From NCBI GenBank assembly GCA_047967505.1, contig CM106541.1: a stretch of DNA of 64,000 nucleotides. One strand, 5' to 3'. Source of the DNA: Dipteris shenzhenensis. Lineage: Eukaryota; Polypodiophyta; Polypodiopsida; Gleicheniales. A program made the position numbers and the translations under genes. Under the pieces are notes generated by a model. It saw only the letters and a program-made list of their open reading frames with translations. It was not told where the DNA came from and did not search any database. Shown here piece by piece: positions 23,395 through 35,500 of this stretch (position 1 is its first letter; every line of letters starts with the position of its first letter).

Positions 23395-23960
23395 CCTTTT
23401 AACTTTTAGCTGGCTGATCTACTAGATACATGGGAGGCTTTACTCATAAAGGTACACAGAATACAAGCATTTGAGGTAAAGGTGACTCACTTCACACAAG
23501 AGCATGCCCAATACACTGAGGATCTAGCTTGTGTCATACAGGAGTAGTACCACGTTATTCAAGAACAAGATGGCCTTATATATAGGCTCAGACGAGACAT
23601 TTCACAGCTCGGGAAGGAATTCACCTTTATCTGTATAGTCCTAAGGAGCATGCCAGTTATTGAGGCAAAGATTGTGAGTATGCAATCTATCATTGAGGAG
23701 ACATCAAGATGGGTGGATGTAGCCAAGCAGGAACTAGAGAAGCCAATAATTTTGGCTACTCTCTTGGAGTAGCAAAGCAGAGAGCTAGTGAGGCTCTAAA
23801 AATTAGGGTTCGTGGCATTCCGTGCACTGAGAGTACACTGATGAGTGACCTGGATAGATTTGTGGCCACCACTCTAGGGGTAGCAGAGCAAGAGTTATTG
23901 GCAAGTAGGGAGAGACCCAAATCGAGAGTAGCCCCTCATTATATGTTTTCATGATGTAGA
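23395..23960 (+). pseudogene. Coiled-coil ORF relic
   Basis: A decayed plus-strand frame with heptad-like helices (LADLLDTWEALLIKVHRIQAF; VIQEQDGLIYRLRRDISQLG; AKIVSMQSIIEETSRWVDVA). In-frame TAG codons at 23545 and 23770 both sit in Glu/Gln-rich context. After a frameshift near 23,790 the other frame continues (SEALKIRVRGIPCTESTLMS). It resembles a coiled-coil gag or LINE ORF1 but no domain is identifiable. It lies between the truncated copia LTR and the LINE RT, so it might be LINE ORF1. Confidence 0.4.
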
Positions 23961-24229
23961 GGCATGACTTGCTTCCTTATGATAGATCCGTCCTACGAGA
24001 TCTCCCATCAATCTCCATGGATGATGATATCAACCCCCTATAGGTAGAGGAGAGATGCACTGTATTATAGTAGCAAGATCAAGCTTAGAAGGATGGGAAG
24101 TGGGCAATAGTACAGGATGGGTGACTCCTTATAAGCCTCAGTTAGGCATAGGGCCCCTCTCCCACATAAGGGGATAGGGTCTATGGGACTCAAACAGGTG
24201 AGACCAAGTATCTTGCACCATTTGGAGCT

Positions 24230-25003
24230 GTAATGGTAACCTTTTGTCGAAACCATGTAATTTCTCAAAATCCTATACAAGTTGTGACACAGTCTTCTAC
24301 ATGGAGATACATCAAAGTCCGAGCATCATCTACCAGTGGGTCAGTGGCTATACTTGGGAGGCGGCAGATAGAGATGAGACACAAGATAGTACACTTGTCT
24401 TTAAGGGGGATGTTAAGGACAGTGTGATGAAGCTTCATAACGGTCGAGTGAAAGATCATAAGGGTGCATACATTGAATTCATTACATATGGGATTAACAT
24501 CCTTGCCATGATCTTAGCAAATCTCATTAATGAACCAATTTGCTTTCAAACTGGCTTCCTATGCACTTGGACTCGTAATACTATTGCACCTATCCATAAG
24601 GTAAGGGATCCCATGAATCTAGAAAGCTACAAGACCATTATGATTGGATATGTCGTGTCCAAGATTTGTGCATTAATGCTTGATTTTGAGATTAGTTGAC
24701 TCGTAGAGATGTGGGGGCTTAGAGCTTATGGACATGCTGGGTTCTGACATGATCATGGGACCATGGACCGCATTCTCATGCTCAAATGTATTATTTAGGA
24801 TGTGCAGGCACGGAGACAGAGGGATTATTAGTGCTTTGTGGATTTTTCCAAAGCCTCTGACATAGTTCTAGAACCCACCTCATCAGGCACTTGTGGAACT
24901 TGGGCTATGATCAGCAGGTTATATGGGTTGTTTTGGCTTTTTAGGAGAGAGTCTTAGGTAGAGTTTGGATAGGAGCTGGGTGGACAAATGAGACTATTAC
25001 TAC
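24230..25003 (+). pseudogene. LINE reverse transcriptase, 5' part
   Basis: Degenerate non-LTR RT: FYMEIHQSPSIIYQWVSGYTW region, then LHNGRVKDHKGAYIEFI, AMILANLINEP, WTRNTIAPIHKV, NLESYKTIMIG, the fingers segment AYGHAGF and the catalytic-block motif CFVDFSKA. Stops in one frame are TGA 24697 and a TGA within GF-HDHGT (Arg sites), TAG 24796 and TAG 24829. A frameshift near 24,868 leads to a second frame (THLIRHLWNLGYDQQVIWVVLAF, TAG, ERVLGRVWIGAGWTNETITT). That frame breaks off in mid-codon at 25003, where the giant transposon starts. Confidence 0.85.
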
Positions 25004-25062
25004 AAACACCTATTTCATTAATTTTGGACTTTTTGTGTTGTTTTTGGACGAAGCCCAAAAAT
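25004..25062 (+). repeat. Left terminal inverted repeat
   Basis: The outer 27 bp pair with 52834-52860 with one mismatch. The inner part (TTTTGTGTTGTTTTTGGACGAAGC) aligns with the right end after a gap of about 20 bp. The outermost bases AAACACC follow the target bases TAC. Confidence 0.88.
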
Positions 25063-25170
25063 CCTTCCCAAATGAAAACTTTACTTTGTGAAAATATCCT
25101 TCCCAAATCAAAATTTTACTTTTTTGAAAATATTCTTCCCAAATCAAAAGTTCACTTTGTGGCACTATCA
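25063..25170. repeat. Left subterminal repeats
   Basis: Three tandem copies of a motif of about 38 bp (CCTTCCCAAATCAAAA then TTTACTTT and GAAAATAT). Subterminal repeats of this kind bind transposase in several plant DNA transposons; here that role is inferred. Confidence 0.7.
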
Positions 25171-25590
25171 TATTCACATAAAAATATTGTTTTTTCAATC
25201 TATACTTTTGCACCAACATGCAAGAATTTGAAATAATCCTATATTAGAAATTCTAGCTATATCTAAGTTATTTGTTAATTCAATTATTTTTAATATTTTT
25301 CCTTGACGTGATAAATTTAGAAATCCATGAAAGGAGACTTAAATATTTCATGAAAATAACATTGTCACTCGCAATATGCACAAAATTTTTAAATCTTTTA
25401 ATAAATAGAAAAAAGACATGATGCCATAAGACCCAAGTTTTGTATTCAACCAAAGAGGTATAATAGCAATTATAGCTATTATTATATGATTACATTGACA
25501 AATGTTGCTCTCAGCTAGAGTCTTTATATCCAAAATGATATAGATTGAACATATGTTTACAATTTAAATTGTTGCTCTTAAAGAGCCTCA
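25171..25590. other. A+T-rich DNA, no gene seen
   Basis: No coding sequence or repeat is evident between the subterminal repeats and the minisatellite. Confidence 0.5.
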
Positions 25591-26015
25591 ATTCGTGCCA
25601 TCTGCATAATTTGACTCCCCATTGTCTTATTGCTCAATGTCATGACAGTCCCTTGCCAGGTGCCATCTGCATAATTTGACTCCCACTTGTCTTGCCAAGC
25701 CTTGCCCCTTGGGTGCATTGACTCCCCATTGTCTTATTGCTCAATGCGATAGTCCCTTGCCAGGTGCCATCTGCATTAACTCCCTATTGTCTTGCCAAGC
25801 CTTGACCCTTGGGTGACATCCAGTGCAAAATACAGGTGCCATCTGCATTAACTCCCACAAGTTATCTTGCCAAGCCTTGCCCCTTGGGTGCATTGACTCC
25901 CCATTGTCTTATTGCTCAATGTGATAGTCCCTTGCTAGGTGCCATCTGCATTAACTCCCTATTGTCTTGGCAAGCCTTGACCCTTGGGTGACATCCAGTG
26001 CATATTTTGACTCTC
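25591..26015. repeat. Minisatellite (about 168-bp unit)
   Basis: Phrases GTGCCATCTGCAT, CTTGCCAAGCCTTG, CCCTTGGGTG and TTGTCTTATTGCTCAATG recur in order. The clearest unit begins near 25,700 and again near 25,870. It lies just downstream of the 3' end of the minus-strand transposase-like gene. Confidence 0.75.
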
Positions 26016-26205
26016 ATTTGACATAGGAGTTCATGACTCTGATTATAATTGCCTTGGATTGGCTTCTTGCCTAGAACCCAAATAAAATCCTTCAATGGAC
26101 TTCAATACAAATCTTTAATCATGGACATTCTTCATTTGTGCTATCTCCTTCTACTTCCTCCATGGCGAGCATCCTTAAAAATTCGTGTATATGCAAAATA
26201 GTTTG

Positions 26206-29200
26206 CTATGGTATTTTTATTTTTCCTTCTACCTCATATCCCATGCGCTTCTTTGATTTCTTTGCCCTTGAATGCCAAGACACTATGATTGTCTCTGTCA
26301 AAACTTGAGAGACCGCTTCATCATTTGGGACCCACTCCTTCATTATACAATTAGTATACAATGTGTTGTTATCCATGTTCTCCTTCCTGCCCTTTGGCTC
26401 ATACCATACCGCTGTAAATGTTGTAGCTCTTCCTTGGTCATCTCTTTGCACATCAACTACTTTTGCAACCCAAAACTTCACATTCTCATATTCATCATCC
26501 GATGGCGGAACCACAACAAAACAATCGACCTCTATATCTACTTGTGGCATAAACTCTCTCTTCTTTGGTCCACAATATGGACATGGGAGTAATGATACAA
26601 ATTCATTTTCAAAGACTGGAGCTGGGCGCAAATCGTTATGAACTGTCTTGTTAATTACAGTGGTAGTGTGTTCTCTCCAAGTAGGCTTCGAATCAGGATA
26701 TCTCCGGAGCATTTCCTCTTTGTATGTAATAAATACTTTTAATCCTTCTATTTCACAGTTAGACCTCTCATTGAATTCTTGTATAGGAGCCCATGTTGGA
26801 TACCTTTCCTTCTTGGGAATTGAAGTTAAGAGACTGTAAGGTTCTTCAGGTTCCCATTTTGTATCATGAGAATACTATTGCCATTGCATTACGGGTTTTT
26901 CATCTTAAAAAAAAAACGAAAGTAGTGTGGATTGGTATGACTTGTCAATGCATCACCACCCGTTTGTATGAAAGGTAGAATGAAGCTCTTCCAATCATAC
27001 ATTCTTTTGAGCCTCTCACATACTGTACTTTCCTTACGACCACCAACTTGCTTGCCACATCTTCTTACCAAGTCATCTATTGTCTTCACATCCTTGCATT
27101 TAAGCTCCCTTGAGACTGTGCTAAAAACCTGATCGATATCCTCATGTGTATGCCCAACATACAAAAATCCACATTCGACCTCATTGAAGATTCGATGAGC
27201 AACTAGCATGGAGCAGAATGCAAATATGAGTAATTCTTATTTTCTCACCAGCAATTATTAGCTTGTATTCTCAAAGTCGGTGGTAGGCGACATTTTTCTA
27301 CATGTACATTGCGAATTGCCTTCATAATAGATGTTACAACTTGATTGCTATCATGTAGATGCAAGGAATCAATCCATATATCTGCAAAGAACTTAATTCC
27401 ATGCACTAACACTCCACATAGATGTGTCTTTAGAAAGTGCTTTCCTTGTAATTTAGGTGGAGTGGCAACAAAATGAGGCAATGTTGTTGTATTCTGATCC
27501 ATGCCGCCTACAATAAGGCACATGTAGTCATCGGGATGCAAAATAGCTTGCTCCTTCCAAAATGCATATTTTTGTCTAGAATGTCGAATAAGGTCATGAT
27601 GACATTTTCGGTTTTTTTTGTATAATTCCCTTTGATTTAGACATGTTGCACTCTCAATCGCTCGCTTTAAATCATCACAGACATTGCACTTTGACATTTT
27701 TTGCCTCCTTGGGATTTTAACATATCCAAATTTCTTCTTCCAAAGAGTATACAAAGTATGAGAAGAAGCTACAGCATCCCCTCTTTGCCTTTGCTTTTCT
27801 GCAATAGAGTCAAATACTTCGAGCTTTGCCAAGCCCATTGGAAGGTGCATTTCACTAATCGCATCACCGTTAGGGAGTTTGGTAGATATATGGGGTTGAG
27901 GTAAAGCATTTTCATGTATGAAGTCTTGCAAAATTGCTGCTGCCCTGACAGTTGAGATTCTTGATTTGGACCTTCCTCTATTACTGTGAATGCTAAATTT
28001 GTTGCCGCCCTTTGCCTTGGTGACTAAATCCCAATATGTACCATGGGATAATCCAGTAATATTGCGATATGCCTTATTGCAAATCCTTTTTCCATTTACG
28101 AGAGGTTTTAACTTTTGTCTTGAACTTAGCCTTTTATTGCCATTCTGAAGAAAGCAAGAGAGACTTGTGAGAAGGTATTCATTTCTTTCGCTTCCTCTTC
28201 TTTGCCACACATGTCCTCTACATTCCCTGATGTCTGCAAGATCAATGAAGCGCATACATCTTCGCTTGCAACATAGATATCCCAATGCATTTAACATGTT
28301 CTCCTCCTTCATTACTCTCTTCCTCTTTGGTTGCTTTTGTGGATCTGCCTGGATTCGCTTTCTCTTCATGCATATGTATGACCGTTTTCGTTCCTCGTGC
28401 ATGTTGTTATCTGTATTTATGCACTTCCTCTCCTCACATTTGTTTGTAACCAAGCATCCATGATTGGTCGTTGCATCCTTGTCCATATCACAATCAAAGT
28501 TAAATATTGAATAATCCTTTGTTGATCTCATCCTCGTTTTTAACATACTCTTAGGACCATTCAATGAATTCAATATTCCGGCGAGAGTATTGAGAACCTT
28601 GAAACTCTTCCACTCCTGAGAGAACATCACTCATTGGGACATCTTGCATGGCTTTCACAAATGCACAAGCTTGATTGACACTAGGTTTGTTAATATGCAT
28701 GAACTCATCCACACTTGACAAGACATCACTATTGAAACCTTTGCCCTTCTCATTGTGCAAGAATTCATCCACCCCAGATAAGGCTTCGCTTCTAAAATTA
28801 TTTTGTTTCTTGGAACCAATGAACTCATCCACTCCAGATAAGATGTCACTTCTATAATTGAGTATATTGAAATCATCCACATTTGAAGTGATAGAGCCTA
28901 GCACATGGGCACACTTTTTAGGTCCTTTGATATTGTAGTATACCTTGTCTTTATCATTGAAAACCACGTGCCTCTTTCTCATGTTTAAAAATTGCATGCT
29001 CCATTTCATATTCTTGCCTACCCATAGCGGGATCACATAAGGATGTTATGTTATCAACCATACCATCATCAGTGACTTTTAGAATCCTCATCTGTGCAAA
29101 TGACCAATCCTCCACTGTAAAATCCAAGGTGGTGCACTTTGTATTCTTGATAATGTCTATTGCATAAGTCTCATCTTTGTCCCATGCTATAAATGATTTG

Positions 29201-29457
29201 TTGGATGTATTGTAGGGCATAACATCTCCAAGTGTTTCCATATCTCCACATTTATACTTTAGCTCAACATGTGCACTAAGAATCTTTGATACAGTAATTG
29301 CCACCTTATCTTCGCCAAGTCTTTGAAAGTGGCAAACTGAATTGGGATCACTATCATGGATTGTAGGAAATGCAACTACTTCTCTTTTGCTACATAAAAT
29401 CACATCCATCACTGGAACAAAATCTATAGCCATCTCCTTTGTGAGAGTCCTTCGCAA
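26206..29457 (-). pseudogene. Transposase-like gene, DUF7869-type, decayed
   Basis: About 1,080 codons. N-terminal region (29457-28551) unknown, with repeated xxLSGVDEF motifs. The middle (28630-27245) has a Lys/Arg/Cys segment, NGKRICNKAYRNITGLSHGTYWDL, a CxxC zinc-like motif (KCNVCDDL) and MCLIVGGMDQN. After a TGA at 27245 (CGA site, ANNCW-x-ENKN) and a frameshift comes MLVAHRIFNEVECGF and GHTHEDIDQVFS, characteristic of DUF7869-type eukaryotic proteins. The C-terminus (26712-26206) has a tudor/BAH-like stretch (FWVAKVVDVQRDD ... VWYEP). The MDQ, (D/N)NxxxEN and HTHEDID acidic residues could form a DDE/RNase H-like site; this is inference. One candidate Asp is Asn (QANN). Further breaks: frameshifts near 28,990, 28,600 and a T-run near 26,908, and TAG at 26875. 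A splice-acceptor-like TTGCTACTACAG precedes the first ATG. Confidence 0.6.
28602..28880 (-). repeat. Repeated VDEF peptide motif in transposase N-region
   Basis: The 9-residue motif (D/E)(I/V/A)LS(G/S)V(D/E)EF is encoded at 28821-28847, 28761-28787 and 28701-28727, exactly 60 bp apart. A fourth copy lies at 28612-28638 and a partial one (NVDDF) near 28868. The spacer sequences differ, so the motif itself is what is kept: a short acidic-hydrophobic peptide module. Confidence 0.75.
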
Positions 29458-29552
29458 GCAAGCTGTAGTAGCAACAATTACATAAATATTAGTCTCTTTT
29501 TAATAATCTACTCATTTATTATTTTAATTAGTACTTAATTTATTGGCGGGAG

Positions 29553-32500
29553 AAGTTATCCGATCAAGTACTCATCAGATGGACATGCCAAGTTATCCTT
29601 TGCATGGTCGATCGAGCATTAAATACTATTTTTGCTCTAGTGTCATGCACATCTGTAAAAAAACATGAGCCTGCTAGGTATGTTATCCAATCAAGCACTT
29701 ATGGTATGGGTGTGCCACTTTGCATGTAAGTCAATTCCACCTAGTTGAAGGTGTGTGCAAAGTATTGTGCCCATCGGATATGCTTTGCATTGTCGATCAA
29801 GCATAAAACGCCGTTTTTGCCTTAGTATCATGCACAACTATGAAAAAACACGATCCTAAGTGTGTTAATCAAACAAGTACTTATTGGATGGGGGCTCCAC
29901 TCTTGGGGGGTCACTATGTACAAACCCTCTATATCACGTGTGTTCAAGACCTATTTCTAAAATCCCTTATCTGTAAAATTTTCATTAATAAAATGTACCC
30001 TTTTTCTATACAGATCTGTAAATTTTTCCCAAAATTATTTTAAATACTCCCTTATGTAAATAATCTTTTGTAAAATTTAGATATTGAAAATGTCCTTCTG
30101 TTGAACTCACGTGATAGGGTTACATATGAGGAGTGACCCCCCCGAGGCTCCACTTTTCACGCAAGTCCGTTTCAACTAGGTTGAGATGCCTGCAAAGTAT
30201 TGTCACCATCTGATATGCTCTGCATGGTCGATTACGCATTATACAACGTTCTTCCCGTAGTGATATGCACATCTGCAAATAAACACGCCCTTAGGTATGT
30301 TATCTAACCAAGTACTACTTATCGGCGGATGGGTGTGCCTCTTTGACAAAATTTCAATACCACCTAGGTTAAGGCATAGGAAAAGTATTGTTCCCATCAG
30401 ATATGCTTTGCATGGTTGATCGAGCATTAAATACTATTTTTGCTCTAGTGTCATGCACATCCGTAAAAAAAACACGTTGCTAGGTGTGTTATCTGATCAA
30501 GTACTTATGCGATGGGAATGCCACTTTGCATGTAAGTCAATTCCACCTAGTTGAAGGTGTGTGCAAAGTATTGTGCCCATCGGATATGCTTTGCATTGTC
30601 GATCAAGCATAAAACCCCCTTTTTTACCTTTGTGTCATGCACAACCATATAAAAACACGGCCGTAGGTGTGTTATTCAAATAAGTACTTATCGGATGGGG
30701 GCTCCACTTTGCACACAAGTCCGTTTCAACTATGTTGAGGTGCATGCAAAGTATTGTCACCATCGGATATGCTTTGCATGGTCGATCATGCATTATACAC
30801 CATTTTTTCCTTAGTGATATGGACATCCGCAAAAAAACACGCCATTAGGTGTGTTATCTGACCAAGTACTTATTGGATGGGTGTGCCTCATTGAGAACAT
30901 TTCAATACCACCTAGGTTGGGTGTACGAAAAGTGTTGTGCCCATCGGATATCCTTTGCATGGTCGATCGAGCATTAAATACTATTTTTGCTCTAGTGTCA
31001 TGCACATCCGTAAAAAAACACGCTGCTAGGTATGTTATCCAATCAAGCACTTATGGGATGGGCATGCCACTTTGCATGTAAGTCAATTAGACCTAGTTGA
31101 AGGTGTGTGCAAAGTATTGTGCCCATCGGATATGCTTTGCATTGTCGATCAAGCATAAAACACCGTTTTTGCCTTACTGTCATGCACAACCATATGAAAA
31201 AACGGCCGTAGGTGTGTTATTCAAAGAAGTACTTATCGGATGGGGGCTCAACTTTGCATGCAAGTCTGTTTCAACTACATTGAGGTGCATGCAAAGTATT
31301 GTCACCATTGGATATGCTTTGCATGGTCGATCACGCATTATACACCATTTCTTCCCTAGTGATATGCACATCCGCAAAAAAACACGCCCTTAGGTGTGTT
31401 ATCTAACCAAGTACTTATCATATGGGTGCGCCTCTTTGAGAACATTTCAATACCACCTAGGTTGAGGTGTACAAAAAGTGTTGTGCCCATCTGATATCCT
31501 TTGCATAGTCGATCGAGCATTAAATACTATTTTTGCTCTAGTGTCATGCACATCCGTAAAAAAACACGTTGCAAGGTATGTTATCCAATCAAGCACTTAT
31601 GGGATGGGCGTGCCACTTTGCATGTAAGTCAATTCCACTTAGTTGAAGGTGTGTGCAAAGTATTGTGCCCATCGGATATGCTTTGCATTGTCGATCAAGC
31701 ATAAAACACTGTTTTTGCCTTAGTGTCATGCACAACCATGAAAAAACACGGTCCTTAGTGTGTTAATCAAACAAGTACTTATCGGATGGGGGCTCTAGTT
31801 TGCACGCAAGTCCATTTCAACAAGGTTGAGGTGTGTGCAAAGTATTGTCACCATCGGATATGCTCTGCATGGTCGATTACGCATTATACAACGTTTTTCC
31901 CGTAGTGATATGCACATCTGTAAAAAAACATACCCTTAGGTATGTTATCTGACCAAGTACTTATCGGATGGGTGTGCCTCTTTGAGAACATTTCAATACC
32001 ACCTAGGTTAAGGTGTAGCAAAAGTATTGTGCCCATCGGATATTGTTTTCATGGTCGATCGAGCATTAAATACCATTTTTGCCTTAGTGTCATGCACATC
32101 CGTAAAAAAACACGCTGCTAGGTGTGTTAGCCGATCAAGTACTTATGTGATGGGAATGCCACTGTGCATGTAAGTCAATTTCACCTAGTTGAAGGTGTGT
32201 GCAAAGTATTGTGCCCATCGGATATGCTTTGCATTGTCGATCAAGCATAAAACACAGTTTTTGCCTTAGTGTCATGCACAACCATATAAAAACACGGCTG
32301 TAGGTGTGTTATTCAAATAAGTACTTATCGGATGGGGGCTCAACTTTGCATGCAAGTCCGTTCCAACTATGTTGAGGTGCGTGCAAAGTATTGTCACCAT
32401 CGGCGGATATGCTTTGCATGGTCGATCATGCATTATACCATTTTTTCCCTAGTGATATGCACATCCGCAAGAAAACACGCCATTAGGTGTGTTATCTGAC

Positions 32501-35500
32501 CAAGTACTTATCGGATGGGTGTGATTCATTGAGAACATTTCAAGACCACCTAGGTTGAGGTGTACGAAAAGTTTTGTGCCCATCGGATATCCTTTGCATG
32601 ATCGATCGAGCATTAAATACTTTTTTTGCTCTAGTGTCATGCATATCCGTAAAAAAACATGCTGCTAGGTATGTTATTCGATCAAGCACTTATGGGATGG
32701 GAGTGCCACTTTGAGAACATTTCAATACCACCTAGGTTAAGGTGTAGGAAAATTATTGTGCCCATCGGATATGCTTTGCATGGTTGATCGAGCATTAAAT
32801 ACCATTTTTGCCTTAGTGTCATGCACATCCCTAACAAAGCACGCTGCTAGGTGTGTTATCCGATCAAGTACTTATGCGATGGGGATGCCACTTTGCATGT
32901 AAGTCAATTCCACCTAGTTGAAGGTTTGTCCAAAGTATTGTGCCCATCGGATATGCTTTGCATTGTCGATCAAGCATAAAACACCGTTTTTGCCTTTGTG
33001 TCATGCACAACCATATAAAAACACAGCCGTAGGTGTGTTATTCAAATAAGTACTGATCGGATGGGGGCTCCACTTTGCACGCAAGCCCCTTTCAAATACA
33101 TTGAGGTGCGTGCAAAGTATTGTCACCATCGGATATGCTTTGCATGGTCGATCACGCATTATACACCATTTTTTCCGTAGTGATATGGACATCTGCAAAA
33201 AAAACACGCCATTAGGTGTGTTATTTGACCAAGTACTTATCGGATGGGTGTGCCTCATTGAGAACATTTCAATACCACCTAAATTGAGGTGTACAAAAAG
33301 TGTTGTGCCCATCGGATATCCATTGCATGGTCGATCGAGCATTTAATACTATTTTTGCTCTAGTGTCATGCACATCTGTAAAAAAACATGTTGCTAGGTA
33401 TGTTATCCGATCAAGCACTTATGGGATGGGCGTGCCACTTTGCATGTAAGTCAATTCCACCTAGTTGAAGGTGTGTGCAAAGTATTGTGCCCATCGGATA
33501 TCCTTTGCATTGTCGATCAAGCATAAAACACCGTTTTTGCCTTAGTGTCATGCACAACCATGAAAAAATAGGGTCCTAAGTGTGTTATTCAAACAAGTAC
33601 TGATCGGATGGGGGCTCCACTTTGCACGCAAGTCCGTTTCAACTATGTTGAGGTGTGTGCAAAGTATTATCACCATCGGATATGATTTGCATGGTCGATC
33701 ATGCATTATACACCGTTTTTTCCCCAGTGGTATGCACGTCTGCAAAAAAACACGCCCTTAGGTGTGTTATCTGACCAAGTACTTATCGGATGGGTGTGCC
33801 TCTTTGACAACATTTTAATACCACCTAGGTTGAGGTGTACGAAAAGTGTTGTGCCCATCGGGTATCCTCTGCATGGTCGATTGAGCATTAATTACTATTT
33901 TTGCTCTAGTGTCATGCACATCCGTAAAAAAACACGCTGCTAGGTATGTTATCCAATCACGCACTTATGGAATGGGTGTGCCACTTTGCATGTAAGTCAA
34001 TTTCACCTAGTTGAAGGTGTGTTCAAAGTATTGTGCCCATCGGATATGCTTTGCATTGTCGATCAAGTATAAAACACCGTTTTTGCCTTAGTGTCATGCA
34101 CAACCATATAAAAACACAGCTGTAGGTGTGTTATTCAAATAAGTACTTATCGGATGGGGGCTCCACTTTGCATGCAAGTCCGTTCCAACTATGTTGAGGT
34201 GCATGCAAAGTATTGTCACCATCGAATATGCTTTGCATGGTCGATCACGCATTATACACTATTTTTTCCCTAGTGATATGCACATCCGCAAAAAAACACG
34301 CCCTTAGGTGTGTTATCTGACCAAGTGCTTATCGGATGGGTGTGCCTATTTGAGAACATTTCAATATCACCTAGTTTGAGGCATACAAAAATTGTTGTAC
34401 CGATCGGATATCCTTTGCATGGTCGATCGAGCATTAAATTCTATTATTGCTCTAGTGTCATGCGCATCCATAAAAAAACACATTGCAAGGTATGTTATCC
34501 AATCAAGCACTTATGGGATGGGCGTGCCACTTTGCATGTAAGTCAATTCCACCTATTTGAAGGTGTGTGCAAAGTATTGTGCCCATCGGATATGCTTTGC
34601 ATTGTCGATCAAGCATAAAACACCGTTTTTGCCTTAGTGTCATGCACAACCATGAAAAAACACGGTCCTAAGTGTGTTAATCAAACAAGTACTTATCGGA
34701 TGGGGGCTCCAGTTTTCACGCAAGTCGGTTTCAACTAGGTTGAGATGTGTGCAAAGTATTGTCACCATTGGATATGCTCTGCATGGTCGATTACGCATTA
34801 TACATTATTTTTCCTGTTGTGATATGCACATCCGCAAAAGAACATACCCTTAGGTATGTTATCTGACCAAGTACTTATCGGATGGGTGTGCCTCTTTGAG
34901 AACATTTCAATACCACCTAGGTTAAGGTGTAGGAAAAGTATTGTGCCTATCAGATGTGCTTTGCATGGTCGATCGAGCATTAAATACCATTTTTGCCTTA
35001 GTGTCATGCACATCCCTAAAAAAACACGCTGCTAGGTGTGTTATCCGATCAAGTACTTATGTGATGGGAACGTGACTTTGCATGTAAGTCAATGCCACCT
35101 ATTTGAAGTTGTGTGCAAAGTATTGTGCCCATCGGATATGCTTTGCATTGTCGATCAAGCATAAAACACCGTTTTGGCCTTTGTGTCATGCACAACCATA
35201 TAAAAACATGGCCGTAGGTGTGTTATTTAAATAAGTACTTATCAGATGGGGGCTCCACTTTGCACGCAAGTTTGTTTCAACTATGTTGAGGTGCGTGCAA
35301 AGTATTGTCACCATCGGATGTGCTTTGCATGGACGATCACGCATTATACACCATTTTTTCCCTAGTGATATGGACATCCACAAAAAAACACGCCATTAGG
35401 TGTGTTATCTGACCAAGTACTTATCAGGATGGTGTGCCTCATTGAGAAAATTTCAATATTACCTAGGTTGAGGTGTACAAAAAGTGTTGTGCCCATTAGA

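Noticed and set aside
26206-29457. Active, autonomous transposase
   Set aside because: At least two in-frame stops and several frameshifts are readable; this copy cannot make a full protein.
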